Positions 46,441-58,289 of a stretch of 64,000 bases of DNA are shown here, piece after piece (the first letter of the stretch is position 1; each line of letters opens with the position of its first letter). The stretch covers positions 59,146,080 to 59,210,079 of the forward strand of contig NC_082694.2 in assembly GCF_949987515.2 (NCBI RefSeq), given 5' to 3'. The stretch comes from Delphinus delphis (taxonomy: Eukaryota; Chordata; Mammalia; Artiodactyla; Delphinidae). The notes beneath the pieces are model-generated. The model was given only the letters and a program-made list of their open reading frames with translations. It searched no databases and had not been told where the DNA came from. Both the position numbers and the translations under genes were made by a program.

Positions 46441-48329
46441 AATAAATTAGATAATTGTGTTAAATGATCTTAATTTAGTAAAAACCTACTGGCAAAACAT
46501 ATTTCTGGTTTTGAATGTGAAAAGAGGAATCTCTGAGTTGAATTACTTATACTTGGCTTGACATTGGCATTGCAGTCAGAAACATTTACTCACCACCTTT
46601 ATGTCATACTCTGACTTGGTCCTGTGTTGGTGGAAATGAAAGTGGTGACAAGTCATTTTGATTACTAATACTTTGCTATAGAGTACATAAATGTGCCTCC
46701 CCTTTGCAAAACACTAAAGATTGTCTTTACTATTATAGTTTACTAGAACCTAACCACATAGGCAAGCAGTCATTTTAGGGAAATATAATAGAAATAGAAA
46801 GTCACTATTCTACATGTTTAGGGCAGATTTGATTTAAATCTAGGTGATTGAAACAATTAAACCTACTGGTCAGGAACATTCAACATTTTTCTTCAAAAGT
46901 ACATTTTTATTGCTTGATATACTTAATATTCTTCACTTAAAAGGTATTGTAGACTACACATTTTCAGGAAGTTACATTTCTATATATTTGATGCTTCACT
47001 GAATTCACCAATTTATTGAGTGGTAGTCCAAGGAAAAAGGGGTTAAAAAGATGCATCTCTTACAGAATTGCTATGGTGTTATATAGTATGATTAGGAGCC
47101 CCAAGTAAACAAAGTCAAATTCTCACTAACTTTTTAGGAAAAGTCCTCTCTCTGATTTAACAGGTTAAAGATGTATATTTGAGGATTTTTTTTTCTATTA
47201 TGTGTTACGAGTTCAGTGGATACTGAAATATTTAATTATATAACTTTATTCTGGATATATTTTTAATACTTTAAAAATTAAATTTTAAGGAAATAATTAT
47301 TGTTGTACCTTAACGGTTAGACATTTTGTTTAATATTGTACTTAAAACCTACAAAAGTCAGATGTCAGCATGAAAAAGAAACACATCTACCTTCCTTATC
47401 TAGTTTATTTCCAGATTTTCCCCTTTCTGTTTCCCATTAGTGTACAGTTGGAGTTCTTAGTTGCAAATAAAACGACTTGGTTTTAAAAAGAAATTTGTTG
47501 GAAGGTGCTGCTTAGAGGGTCATGGAAGGGGAGAGTAGCCCTGATAGAGAAACTATCAGAGCCAAGGGAGCTCTGTTCAGGGCCTCAGGGTTCATGGCAG
47601 CAGGCTTTGAAGTGGAAAAGATGTGCTAGATCTCTGCTTCTGCTGCGACTGACCCCTAGTCAGTCTTTCCTTCCTTGGGTTACCTGCTTATGTTTTAGGG
47701 AAGAGTGTCTGTGCCCATCCCCTGGCTATGCTAGAACTGGAAGAGGTAGTGTACCCCTGGCTATGCTAGAACTGGAAGAGGTAGTGTTTAGCCCTTTTGG
47801 CTTCTATGTTGGGAAGTGGTCACCAGAAATTCCTCTTTTACCAACATTGCACAGAGAGGGAGAGCTCATTCCTCAAAAGAAAGTCAGAGTCCTGTTAGGA
47901 AGATGCCCAGAAACGACAGATATTCACTACAGTTAGTTGAAGGGAGAACTATCTTTATAAATCCACAGAAGAAACAAGTTAGTTAAAACTGTATTGCAGC
48001 CTCAATTGAAAGAAAAAAATAGATTGCAGTTTAATAACACTTAGTACAGAAGTACAAAAACACCTGGATTAGTAGTACAGAAGCACCTGCATTAGTAATT
48101 TCTGAAATAAATATACTTAAGTCATCACTTAACTGATACAGTATTCTTGAAAGTCTGTATGTGTTGTGTGTGTGTGTGTTGTGTATGTGATACAAATTAT
48201 AATGAAAGGACTTCCTTAGCACTTCACCGATAGTGATGTTACTTACAATTTTATGGGCACATACACACACACATAATAATAATCCCTTAAAGTTATATAG
48301 CATATTTGCATTCGTTATTTAATATTTGT
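46441..48329. other. mostly single-copy intron sequence
   Basis: No exon or RNA gene. 47.48-47.94 kb is GC-richer, may be an old repeat I cannot name, and carries an incidental 143-codon open frame. A 35-base tandem duplication is at 47719-47788. A (TG)n-like run lies near 48158-48190. Confidence 0.45.
47719..47788 (+). repeat. 35-bp tandem duplication
   Basis: Two copies of a 35-base unit (each holds ctggctatgctagaactgg) head to tail. They differ only at the last base. Confidence 0.92.
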
Positions 48330-48475
48330 TATAACATTATATTGTAGATATTGGCCCCAATTTATGGAGTAGGAAGACTGAAAAGTTACATGTCTTGTCC
48401 AGAGTCATACTGCTGTTAAGTTAGAGTCAAGATTTTAATCCAGAAAAAAAAGATTTTAATCCAGGTCCTACTTAT
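48330..48475 (+). mobile_element. MIR fragment
   Basis: MIR core order: aatttatggagtaggaag, then acatgtcttgtccagag. aagattttaatccag is repeated around a short A run. Confidence 0.5.
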
Positions 48476-48995
48476 TCACACATATTAAGAATGGCCTGGA
48501 TAACCCTTAATTGTCGTACAATAAAATCATGCCTATCTTGCAAGATGGTTGAAGATTAGAGATAAAGTACAGGAAGTTTCCTGTTATTGTAAGAGTTAAC
48601 AAATATTTAACATTTAGTTAAATGTTCATTTTTAAAATGCATTTTTAAAAAAAATTAAAGTATTTCTATAGTAATTGATTTTGGGGGATCTTTGGTTAAT
48701 TTGTAGAGTCACTTTTTTGGAGTCACATTTTACAAAGGAAGTAATATTGCCTCATAAGAATTCTGAAATTATAACATAGCACTTTGATTTAGAAGTAAAT
48801 TGTCATTTTCATTTTAAACTTTAATTGGGAAATTTGAGTGGTTATGTGTGAAGTTTTTCTTGAATGCCTAGTTTGAAGAGACTTTTTTACAACTAATTAA
48901 GAGCTTCCAAGTGGATTTAAATTTGTCTTGATTTTGAAGAGATTCTGTTTGAAATTTCTAATCTTTTCTGTTGAAGCATACTTTGATTAATTTTT
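48476..48995. other. unassigned intron sequence
   Basis: AT-rich with no recognisable content. Confidence 0.5.
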
Positions 48996-49014
48996 TAAAA
49001 ATTTATTTCAAGTT

Positions 49015-50435
49015 CTAAAATACCCTATGCTCTTGGATTGGAAGAATTAATATTGGTAAAATGGCCATACTACCCAAAGCAATCTACAGATTTAATGCGA
49101 TCTCCATCAAATTACCCATGACATCTTTCACAGAACTAGAACAAATGATACTAAAATTTGTATGGAAACATAAAAGACCCAGAATTGCTAAAGCAATTCT
49201 GAGGAAAAAGAACAAAGTAGGAGGCATAACCCTCCCAGACTTAAGATAATACTACAAAGCTATAGTAATCAAAACAATTGTGGTATTAGCACAAAAACAG
49301 ATATATGGATCAATGGAACAGAATAGAGAGCCCAGAAATAAACCCACACACCTACGGTCAATTAATCTTCCACAAAGGAGGCAAGAATATACAATGGGGA
49401 AAAGACAGTCTCTTCAGCAAGTGGCGTTGGGAAAGTTGGACAGCCACATGTCATGAAGTTAGAATACACCCTCACACCATACACAAAAATAAACTCAAAA
49501 TGGCTTAAAGACTTAAAATATGAGACATGACACTATAAAACTCCTAGAAGAGAGCATAGGTAAAACATTCTCTCACATAAATCATAGCAATATTTTCTTA
49601 GGTCAGTCTCTCAAGGCAATAGAAATAAAAGCAAAAATAAACAAATGGGATCGAATCAAATGTGTAAGTTTTTGCACAGCAAAGGAAACCATAAACAAAA
49701 CAAAAAGACAACCTACGGACTGGGAGAAAATATTTGCAAATGATGCAACTAACAAGGGATTAATTTCCAAAATATGCAAACAACTCAGTAACAGAAAAAA
49801 AAAAAATCATAAAAAAATGGGCAGGGCTTCCCTGGTGGTGCAGTGGTTGAGAGTCCGCCTGCCGATGCAGGGGACACAGGTTCGTGCCCCGGTCCGGGAA
49901 GATCCCACATGCTGCGGAGCAGCCGGGCCCGTGAGCCATGGCCGCTGAGCCCGCGCGTCCGGAGCCTGTGCTCCGCAACGGGAGAAGCCACAATAGTGAG
50001 AGGCCCGCGTACCACAAAAAAAGAAAAAAAATGGGCAGAAGACCTAAATAGATATTTCTCCAAAGAAGACATACAGATGGCCAATAGGCACATGAAAAGA
50101 TGCTCAACGTCACTAATTATTAGAGAAATGCAACTCAAAAGTACTGTCAGGTACCTACCTCCTCATACCAATCAGGATGGCCATCATTAAAAAGTCTACA
50201 AATAGACTTTGGTTGCCGGGGAGAGTGGGGGTCAGGGTAGGATTGAATTGGGAGTTTGGGACTAGCAGATGCAAACTATTATATATAGAACAGATAAACA
50301 ACAAGGTCCTATTGTATAGCAGAGGGATGTATATTCAATATCCTGTAATAAACCATAATGGAAAATATATGTATAACTGAATCACTTTGCTGTACACCAG
50401 AAACCAACACAACATTGTAAATCAACTACAATTTT
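49015..50435 (+). mobile_element. 5'-truncated L1 with internal deletion
   Basis: It starts in ORF2 (ctatgctcttggattgg) and ends at caactacaattt. The flanks share aaaaatttatttcaagtt at about 48997-49014 and 50436-50454. Near 50205 it jumps from the ORF2 C-terminal region to the 3' UTR. A SINE interrupts it at 49825-50023. Confidence 0.9.
49825..50023 (+). mobile_element. CHR-type SINE, short form
   Basis: Complete sense copy in the truncated L1. aaaaaaatgggcag is found on both sides (49811-49824 and about 50025-50038). Confidence 0.93.
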
Positions 50436-50455
50436 AAAAATTTATTTCAAGTTTT

Positions 50456-50760
50456 AAGTATATCATGTACCTTTCTTGCCTTAAAAAGATGTGATTTCTT
50501 TGTCAGTAGATATGTAAGGTGTAAATATATGAATTTGCTATTTTTAAAAGTTGAGATTTAAGTACAATGTGAATGCATGTTGTGAAAACACAAGGAATAT
50601 TGTAAGAGAATATATATAAATGGTAGAGAGGAAAAGGTCTGCTGGGTTAGGTTGGAGAGTTACGAAGTGTTGGAGATTTTATTTTTATCCAAGAAAATTT
50701 GTAGTGGGGCATGGAATCCAGGTACGTGTGGTAGGCTGTGAAGAGGTGGGGAAAGGTGTA
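50456..50760. other. unassigned intron sequence
   Basis: No gene or repeat recognised. Confidence 0.5.
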
Positions 50761-50768
50761 CTTTAGAT

Positions 50769-50987
50769 CAGTGGTTCTCAACCAGTAGTGATTTTGCCCC
50801 CCAAGGTAACATTTGGCAATGTCTAGAGACATTTTTGTTTGTCACAACTTGGGTGGGTGAGTTGCTGCTAATGCCATCTAGTGGTTAGTGTCCAAGTTAT
50901 GCTGCTGAACTTGGTATACAGGTCAGCCCCCATGAAAGAGAATTAGTTGGCTTAAGATGTCAGGAGTGCTGAGGTTGAAAACTCCTG
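50769..50987 (+). mobile_element. MER20 (hAT-Charlie)
   Basis: It starts cagtggttctcaaccagtag, contains attttgccccccaagg and ctagagacatttttg, and ends ggttgaaaactcctg. The perfect octamer duplication ctttagat is at 50761-50768 and 50988-50995. Inverted ends are visible. Confidence 0.92.
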
Positions 50988-50995
50988 CTTTAGAT

Positions 50996-51764
50996 CCAGA
51001 TGGTGGATCCAAAATGAAGGAATAGAGCTGATAAAGTCATCTTAAATTAGAAAAGGCAAAAAAGGATGCTTAGTCTTTGATTTATTTTTTTAAAAAAATA
51101 TAAGTTGGCTGTTTAAGTTCACTTCAAGTTTTTTCCCCCCTCTGTTTTCTCATATGCAGCTTTAATCTGGTGCTGCAGTGACCACATTCAAAATATCCAG
51201 TAACTGGTATTAGTAATCTGACTGGTGTGAATAGGCACCCTACTGTGTCAGGTGTTAACCCTTCAGCTAGTGGAAAGTGAGGAGATTCCAAAATTTCAGG
51301 TTAAGGGCCCAAATGGCAGGAAGTGTCTGTTGAGAGAGAAGGGATATTTGCAGTCTTTGGGCAACAGCTCAGCATTAGACCTGGTGGTTAGTTTCCAGGC
51401 CAGTGCTGCAAAAGCACATTTAACTCTCATATAGAAGAAAATCTGAATATTTACAGAATAGGAAAATGGTAGAAAATAATACTAGTAATTAAATTAGAAG
51501 TTTAAATAAGGATAGTTTTCTTTTTTTCAGCTTAACATTGGTAGTACTTCAGAAAATTGATTTAATCATTGAAGGATATAGAAGCAGATACTTTGTATTC
51601 AGAGTCTGAAGGGAACTTTCTGATGCTTACAAGGAGTTTTTAGAGACTAATGGCAATGGTTTTTTAGTAAGTCTAATTCACATCAAACTTGGATTTCTTT
51701 TAATTTCTTAAAAATTTGAATTGACTTTAATTATAAATATATTTAGTGGTTTTTGTTTCTTAAT
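50996..51764. other. unassigned intron sequence
   Basis: AT-rich with no recognisable exon, RNA gene or repeat. Confidence 0.5.
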
Positions 51765-53215
51765 CATTCATTTATTCATTCAACCAACCAACAAAATGAC
51801 AAGAGGTACTCTAGATACCACAGAGATAGAAAGTGATGAGACAAAGTCGCTATTTACATGAACCTTAAATTCTGGTAGGAGAAAGCAAACAAATAAATGG
51901 ACAAAGAACTATTGTGGTTTCAGAAAAGAGTAAGTGTAATAAACAAAATGAAGCAGGTTGGGATAAAGAGGGTCTGAGAGGTAAGAAGGGAAGGTGTTCT
52001 TTTAAATGTGGTGGTCAAGGAAGGCCTCTGGAGGAGGTGACATTTGAGAAGAGACAAGAATGTTCAGAAGGAGCCAGCCATGCAAAAATCTGGTGAAGGA
52101 GCATCCTAAAAGAGGGGTTAGCTAAAGACCTTGAAGCAGGACAAACTTGGTATGTGTAAGAAAGATCAGGACAACCAGTATGACTAGAGTGTTACATTTG
52201 TGAGGAAGAATTATAAGAGATAAGCTGGGAAAAGTAGAAAGGGACTACTTCATCTAGAAACTTACATGCTTAATGATGGTTAAACCATTAGAAAATTTTG
52301 AGCAAAGGACAAAGTCAAATTTAGGTTTAAAAAAAAAAAGATGATTCTGGGCACTCTGAAGGAAAAAAGATTATTGATGGGCAAGAATGAACCAAAGTGA
52401 CCAGTTTGGAGGCAAGAGGTGATGGTCATGTGGACTAGTAGTTTAGGTGGTAAGAAGGTGTCAGAATTGGGGTATATTTTGGGTAAAACAAATAGATTTG
52501 TTGAATGTGTAGGGAAGAATGAAAAGAGGAATCAAGGTTGACTGCTGTATTTTTGGCCCATGCTGACTGAATGGAGGTGCCATTTACTGAGATGAGAAAA
52601 ATGTGAGGAGGAGTAGTTTGAGGGTGGAGTCAGACCTAAGAATTCAGTTTGGGTTGTGGTAAGTTTGAGGGAATTATTAGACATTCAAGTGGAGATGTAT
52701 AGAGTGTAGATATCCCAGATCAGGGGAAAGGTTAAGTTTGGGGATAAAAATGGGGGAATTATGAGTGAATAGTTGGTAAAGCCATGGACTGGGTCACTTA
52801 GAGTACACTGGATGAAGAAGAGAAAAGTGCCAAGGACTGAGCTTTGGAGGACTCCAGCATTTCAGAGATGGAGAGAAGACTAAGAGTGTCCATTGAAATG
52901 GACCATTAGGAGAGCATGGTGCCTTGGAAGTCAAATGAAGAAGGGGTTTCAGCTGTGGTCAACTATGTCATGCTGCCAAGAGGCCAAGTGAGATGAGGTC
53001 AGGGATTTAGCCCTGGCCACTTTGCAGAATGGTAGTCCTTGGTGACCCTGATAGACCTAAGTGGAGAAGAGCCTGGGGGGTGGGTAGAGAAAATTACTAT
53101 GGAGACTTGAGGAGTATATCTCTGAAAGGCAACAGAAAATGAGTGGAAGGCTAGGTTACCTGAGGGCAAGGAAAGCTTTTTATTGTTGTTCTGAGCATTT
53201 TTGTATACCAGTGGG
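51765..53215 (-). mobile_element. long L2 copy
   Basis: Continuous antisense L2 from the 3' end through aaggcctctggaggaggtg (52.02 kb), aggtgccatttactgagatg (52.57 kb) and the reverse-transcriptase segment near 52.95-53.05 kb, where the reverse complement recalls the VTNDLH ... LDLSAAFD region with stops. About 1.45 kb, with no coding capacity. Confidence 0.8.
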
Positions 53216-53316
53216 AATGATCTAGTTGTGATTAAGTTCAGTTTTGTTGTTCATGAATGAAGTTAGGATTTTGTGAAGTAGAAGAGAATTGGAAAGGAAC
53301 TAATGGACTTATGGAG

Positions 53317-53915
53317 CAGCGGTCCCCAACCTTTTTGGCACCAGAGACTGGTTTCATGGAAGACAGTTTTTCCACAGACCAGGGGGAGGGGGCGGTTTCA
53401 GGATGTTTCAAGTGCATTACATTTATTGTGCGCTTTATTTCTATTATTACATTGTAATACACAATGAAATAATTATACAACTCACCATAATGCAGAATCA
53501 GTGGGAGCCCTGAGCTTGTTTTCATTTGCCACTCACTGATAGGATTTTGATGAGAGTCTGCAAGCAGTTGATTTATTATGGTCTCTGTGCAGTCAAACCT
53601 CTCTGCTAATGATAATCTGTATTTGCAGCCGCTCCCCTCAGATCCACCTAGATCATCACGCATTAGATTCTCATAAGGAGTGTATAACCTAGATCCCTCG
53701 CATGCGCAGTTCACAGTAGGGTTCCTGCTCCTATGAGGATCTGATGCCGCCGCTGATCTGACAGGAGGCAGAGCTCAGGCAGTAATGTGAGCGAAGGGGA
53801 GCGGCTGTAAATACGGATGAAGCTTCGCTTGCTCACCTGCTGCTCACCTCCTGCTGTGCAGCCTGGTTCCTAACAGGCTAGTACTGGTCCGTGGCTCAGG
53901 GGTTGGGGACCCCTG
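53317..53915 (+). mobile_element. hAT-type nonautonomous element, with internal palindrome
   Basis: Termini cagcggtccccaacc and ggttggggacccctg are near-perfect inverted repeats. The octamers ttatggag (53309-53316) and ttacagag (53916-53923) are diverged duplications. Internal arms 53615-53638 and 53795-53818 are inverted copies at 22 of 24 positions, and 53660-53680 with 53728-53747 form an inner inverted pair. Confidence 0.85.
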
Positions 53916-53923
53916 TTACAGAG

Positions 53924-54434
53924 GATTATTTGTACTTATGGGAAAGTTGGAATTCCTAATTTGGTGTTATAGATGAAACATCAAGGGAGTTGAATACATT
54001 GTATGTATAATTTTACTCATTCAAAGTGTTGTACTTGAGCTCCTGCTGAAGTACCAGAAACTACAATATAAAGGTAAGAAATGGTCCCTCCCCTCAAGGA
54101 GATAAAAATTTAGCAAAATAGACAGATGTATGTATCCTTGTGCAAAGTACAGTCCTTAGACCAGCAGCATTGATAGAACTACCAAATGCCCACCCTAGAC
54201 CTACTAAATCATAATCTGTATTTTAAACAAGATATTTAGGTGACATATATGCATGTTAAAAGTCTGAGAAGCACTGTTCTACACAAACTAAACATAATGT
54301 AATAAGAACTATAGATTCTTATAAATAAAATACAGTATCAAATCAATTACTACCCTCATCTCTCCAGAAGAAGAAAAATGGTCATTGAGAAGAAAAATTA
54401 AATCAGACATTTTCGTGGATTGGCATATTAAAAG
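53924..54434. other. unassigned intron sequence
   Basis: No gene or confident repeat. 54.16-54.29 kb may be a hAT remnant (ccagcagcattgatag ... gtctgagaagcactg). Confidence 0.4.
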
Positions 54435-54445
54435 GTGCTCAGTGG

Positions 54446-54654
54446 GGCTTCCCTGGTGGCGCAGTGGTTGAGAGTCCGCCTGCCGATGCAGGGGACACGG
54501 GTTCGTGCCCTGGTCTGGGAGGATCCTGCGTGCCGCGGAGCAGCTGGGCCTGTGAACCATGGCTGCTAAGCCTGCACGTCTGAAGCCTGTGCTCCACGAC
54601 GGGAGAGGCCACAACAGTGAGAGTCCCGCATACAGCAAAAAAAAAAAAAAAAAA
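54446..54654 (+). mobile_element. CHR-type SINE, short form
   Basis: Sense copy with poly(A) of about 18 and the perfect duplication gtgctcagtgg at 54435-54445 and 54655-54665. Confidence 0.95.
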
Positions 54655-54983
54655 GTGCTCAGTGGAGTTTGTTGAACTGAACTGACACCAGGCACTGCTT
54701 TTTTGGAATATGTTTTTGCTATTTAGTAGTCTACATTTAGTGTTTATGCACAGAATTTTTGTAAATAGATTGTTTCAATAAAAAGAATGAAACTCAGATC
54801 ACAGAGAAAATGGGGAAAATGAAAGCCAAGATTACATAAGTTGTTTGCAGTTTATTGAATATTCGCTAGCGCCAGGCACATGGGAAGTGCTAAGATATAA
54901 AGATAAGGGAGACAGTCACTGCCCTCTTGTAGGAAACTCATGGATATTTATTTTATTCTTTGGGTTATAATACAATACTATTT

Positions 54984-55190
54984 TGTTGTTGTTGTTTTGC
55001 GGTACGCGGGCCTCTCACTGTTGTGGCCTCTCCCGTTGCGGAGCACAGGCTCCGGACGCGCAGGCTCAGCGGCCATGGCTCACGGGCCCAGCCGCTCCGC
55101 GGCATGTGGGATCTTCCCAGACCGGGGCACGAACCCGTGTCCCCTGCATTGGCAGGCGGACTCTCAACCACTGCGCCACCAGGGAAGCCC
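54984..55190 (-). mobile_element. CHR-type SINE, short form
   Basis: Nearly identical to the family consensus. The tail is (TTG)n rather than poly(T). The duplication caatactattt is at 54973-54983 and 55191-55201. Confidence 0.94.
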
Positions 55191-55201
55191 CAATACTATT
55201 T

Positions 55202-55450
55202 CTTAATTAAAGTATAGTTGATTATGTTAGTTTATACTTACAATATTAGGCATATAACATAGTGATTCTATATTTTTATAAATTATATTCATTTAAAGTT
55301 ATTATAAAATATTGGCTATATTCCCTGTGGTGCACATTGTATCCTTGTATCTTATTTATTTTATACATAGTAGTTTGTACCTCTTAATTTCCTACCCCTA
55401 TCTTGCTTCTGCCCCCAGTACAGTACTATTGTTACTTATTTTATTGCTTA
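55202..55450 (-). mobile_element. L1 3' end
   Basis: Antisense, diverged: aaagtatagttgattatg, then ttccctgtggtgcacattg, then ttttatacatagtag. Confidence 0.65.
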
Positions 55451-55639
55451 GTTGTTCCAGCTTTGGCCATTAGGAGCTCTTTCAAGTTGGCTTCTGTTGG
55501 AAACTGCTTTCTGATTCAACTTTTTCCTCAGTTCTTCCCTTTTTTGAGGGATGCCTAATATAGGATCAGTGTTTTATGAAAAGTGGGGTCTTCTGATTAG
55601 CCACCGATATCAGAATCATCAAGGGTGTTTAAAAAAAAC

Positions 55640-56400
55640 AAAACCACATTTAACATCACTAATCATTAGGGAAATGAAATTGAGTACTACAATGAGATAC
55701 CACTTCACACCCATTAGGATAGCTATTATCAAAAAATCAGAAAACAATGTGTTGGCAGGATTTGGAGAAATTGGACCCCTCTTGCATTACTTATGGGAAT
55801 GTAAAATGGTACAGCTGCTGCAGAAAACATGGTGGTTCCTCAAAAAACTAAACATAGAATTACCATATATTCCAGCAATTCTACTTCTAGGTGCAAGCAT
55901 ACCTGGGTTCTAGATCATTGCAATAAAGCAAATACTGCAGTAAAGCTAGTCACATGAATTTTTTGGTTTCCCAGTGCTTATAAAAGTTATGTTTCTATTA
56001 CACTGTGTTCTGTTAAGTATGCAATAGCATTATGTCTTTAAAAATATACATATATTAATTAAAAAATAATGCTGTTGGGAAAATGGTGTTAATAGACTTG
56101 CTCCACACAGGGTTGCCACAGACCTTCAGTCTGTTAAAAAAACAAAAAACAAACACAGTATCTGCTAAGCATGATAAAGTGAGGTATGCCTGTATATACC
56201 CCAAAGAGTTGACAGCAGGGACTTAAACAGACATTTGTACACCAGTGTTCATAGAAGCATTATTCACAATAGCCAAAGGTAGAAACAACCCAAATAGTCA
56301 TTGCTGGATGAATAAATGGATAAACATAATGTGCTATGTACATACAATGGAATATTATTCAGCCTTAAAAAGAAATGAATGAAAATTAATGTAACCTCTC
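55640..56400 (+). mobile_element. L1 ORF2 3' part, interrupted
   Basis: Sense L1: catcactaatcattagg, then accatatattccagcaattc, interrupted by a Tigger element, then gaaacaacccaaatagtc and ggaatattattcagcc. Confidence 0.8.
55894..56192 (+). mobile_element. Tigger1-type DNA transposon
   Basis: Ends caagcatacctgggtt and gaggtatgcctg are inverted copies. The internal text gggttgccacagacctt is typical of Tigger1. It splits an L1 sequence that is continuous without it. Confidence 0.8.
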
Positions 56401-57405
56401 ACATCGCTAGGCTAAAGAAGAAAAAAATCACATGGTGATATCAGTAGAGGCAAAAAAAAGTATTTGACAAAATCCAACTCTCATTCATGATAAAAACTTA
56501 GTAAACTAGGGATACAGGGGAACTTCCTCAACTAGATAAAGAATAGGTACAAAAAAAGCTACGGGCTTCCTTGGTGGTGCAGTGGTTGAGAGTCTGCCTG
56601 CCAATGCAGGGGACACGGGTTTGTGCCCCGGTCCAGGAAGATCCCACATGCCGCGGAGTGGCTAGGCCCGTGAGCCATGGCCGCTCAGCCTGTGCATCCG
56701 GAGCCTGTGCTCCACAACGGGAGAGGCCACAGCAGTGAGAGGCTCGCATACCGCAAAAAACCGCAAAAAAAACCCTACAACTAACATCATACTTAATGTT
56801 GAGAAAGTCAAAGCATTTCCACTAAGATCAGGAACAATGCCAAGATGTGCCCTCTTAACACTGCTTTTCAGCATCATACTGGAAGTCCTAGCTAATGCAA
56901 TTAAACAAGAAAAGGAAATAAATGGAATGCAGGTTTGGAGAGAAGAAATAAAACCATCACTGCTTGCAAATGACATGATTGTTTATGTAGAAAATCTGAA
57001 AGAATGGACAAAAAAAAAAAAACAACTCCTGAGAATGGACAAAAAAACTCCTGGAACTAATAAGTGATTCTAACAAGGTTGCAAGATATAAGGTTAAATT
57101 ACAAAAGTAAGTCACTTTCCTGTATATCGACAATGAAAAAGTATAATGTAAATTACATAGAATGTAGAACGTATAAAACCAAGAGTGAACTCTAAGGATT
57201 TTAGGTGGTAATGATATGTCAATATAGATTCATCAGTTGTAACAAATGTACCACTCTGATAGGGGAATGTTGATAACAGAGGAAGCTATGCATGTATGCG
57301 GGCAGAGGGTATATGGGAAATCTCTCTACTTTCTACTCAGTTTTGTTGTGAAACTAAAATTGCTCTAAAAAATAGTCTTTTGATTATTAGGAGTTATCAG
57401 TTTAA
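56401..57405 (+). mobile_element. L1 ORF2 fragment and 3' UTR, interrupted
   Basis: Sense L1 with reverse-transcriptase text (the frame at 56735 reads KAFPLRSGT and later LLANDM, a degraded catalytic FADDM). An L1 3' UTR segment (caacaaatgtaccactctg-like order, 57.23-57.39 kb) follows. Confidence 0.75.
56563..56765 (+). mobile_element. CHR-type SINE, short form
   Basis: Sense copy in the L1. Its tail is the doubled unit ccgcaaaaaaccgcaaaaaa instead of a pure poly(A). Flanks aaaaaagctac / aaaaaccctac match imperfectly. Confidence 0.9.
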
Positions 57406-57421
57406 AAAAGAATGAAATCTG

Positions 57422-57718
57422 GGGCTTCCGTGGTGGCACAGTGGTTAAGAATCTGCCTGCCAATGCAGGGGACATGGGTTCGAGCCCTGGTCTGGGAAGA
57501 TCCCACATGCCACGGAGTGGCTAGGCCCGTGTGTCACAACTACTGAGCCTGCGCGTCTGGAGCCTGTGCTCCCCAACGGGAGAGGCCGCGACAGTGAGAG
57601 GCCTGTGCACCGCGATGAAGAGTGGCCCCCACTCGCCGCAACTGGAGAAAGCCCTCACACAGAAACAAAGACCCAAAACAGCCATAAATAAATAAATAAA
57701 TAAACTTATTTTTTTTTT
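57422..57718 (+). mobile_element. CHR-type SINE, intermediate form
   Basis: The head and middle read like the short form (gagaggccgcgacagtgagag), but it continues with the 3' part of the long form (gaagagtggcccccactcgc, then aaagacccaaaacagcc). The duplication aaagaatgaaatctg is at 57407-57421 and 57719-57733. Confidence 0.9.
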
Positions 57719-57733
57719 AAAGAATGAAATCTG

Positions 57734-58070
57734 ATACATGCTGCAATGTGGATGAACCTTGAAAAGATTTTGTGAAGCAAAAGAAGCCAGGCACAAAAGG
57801 ATAAATTTGTATAATCCCAATCATATGAGGTACCTACAACAGTCAAATTCATAGAGACAAGTGATTACCAGCGACTGAGGAGAGGAAGGAATGGGGAATT
57901 ATTGTTTAATGGCTACAGAATTCCATTCTGGGATGATGAAAAAGTTCTGGAGATGGATAGTGGTAATGGTTGCAGAACAGTGAATGTGCTTAATGCCATT
58001 AAATTGTGTACTTAAGAATGGTTAAATGGTAAATTTTGTGTGTATTTTACCACAATTTAAAAAAAGCAAA
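57734..58070 (+). mobile_element. old L1 3' end
   Basis: Sense 3' text: gctgcaatgtggatgaacc, then aattgtgtacttaag, then ttttaccacaattt. It is separate from the preceding L1 piece. Confidence 0.75.
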
Positions 58071-58289
58071 ACACTTCAGGTAATTGTTAAGCATGGTTTC
58101 GGTTAGCGCCACTGATATATGGGATTATATAATGCAAAGTGGGATAAACTGTATTTTGTTGGTACTATATCTAAAGAGAAATTTGTCAAATTGATGAGTT
58201 CAAGTACATACAATCTTCATCTGTTTTTAATGTTCAGCTGCTGTAATTTGTACCTCACTGCATGTGGTAATGTGAATAGTGACTACTTA

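Noticed and set aside
47505..47936. 143-codon open frame
   Set aside because: It has no recognisable domain, includes a recent 35-base duplication, and the region looks like an old repeat. No splice or promoter evidence.
54940..55217. Recurrent open frames reading [15 protein letters not shown] and similar, at many positions
   Set aside because: They are the antisense or sense translation of the CHR-type SINE, repeated wherever a copy occurs, and not a protein family.
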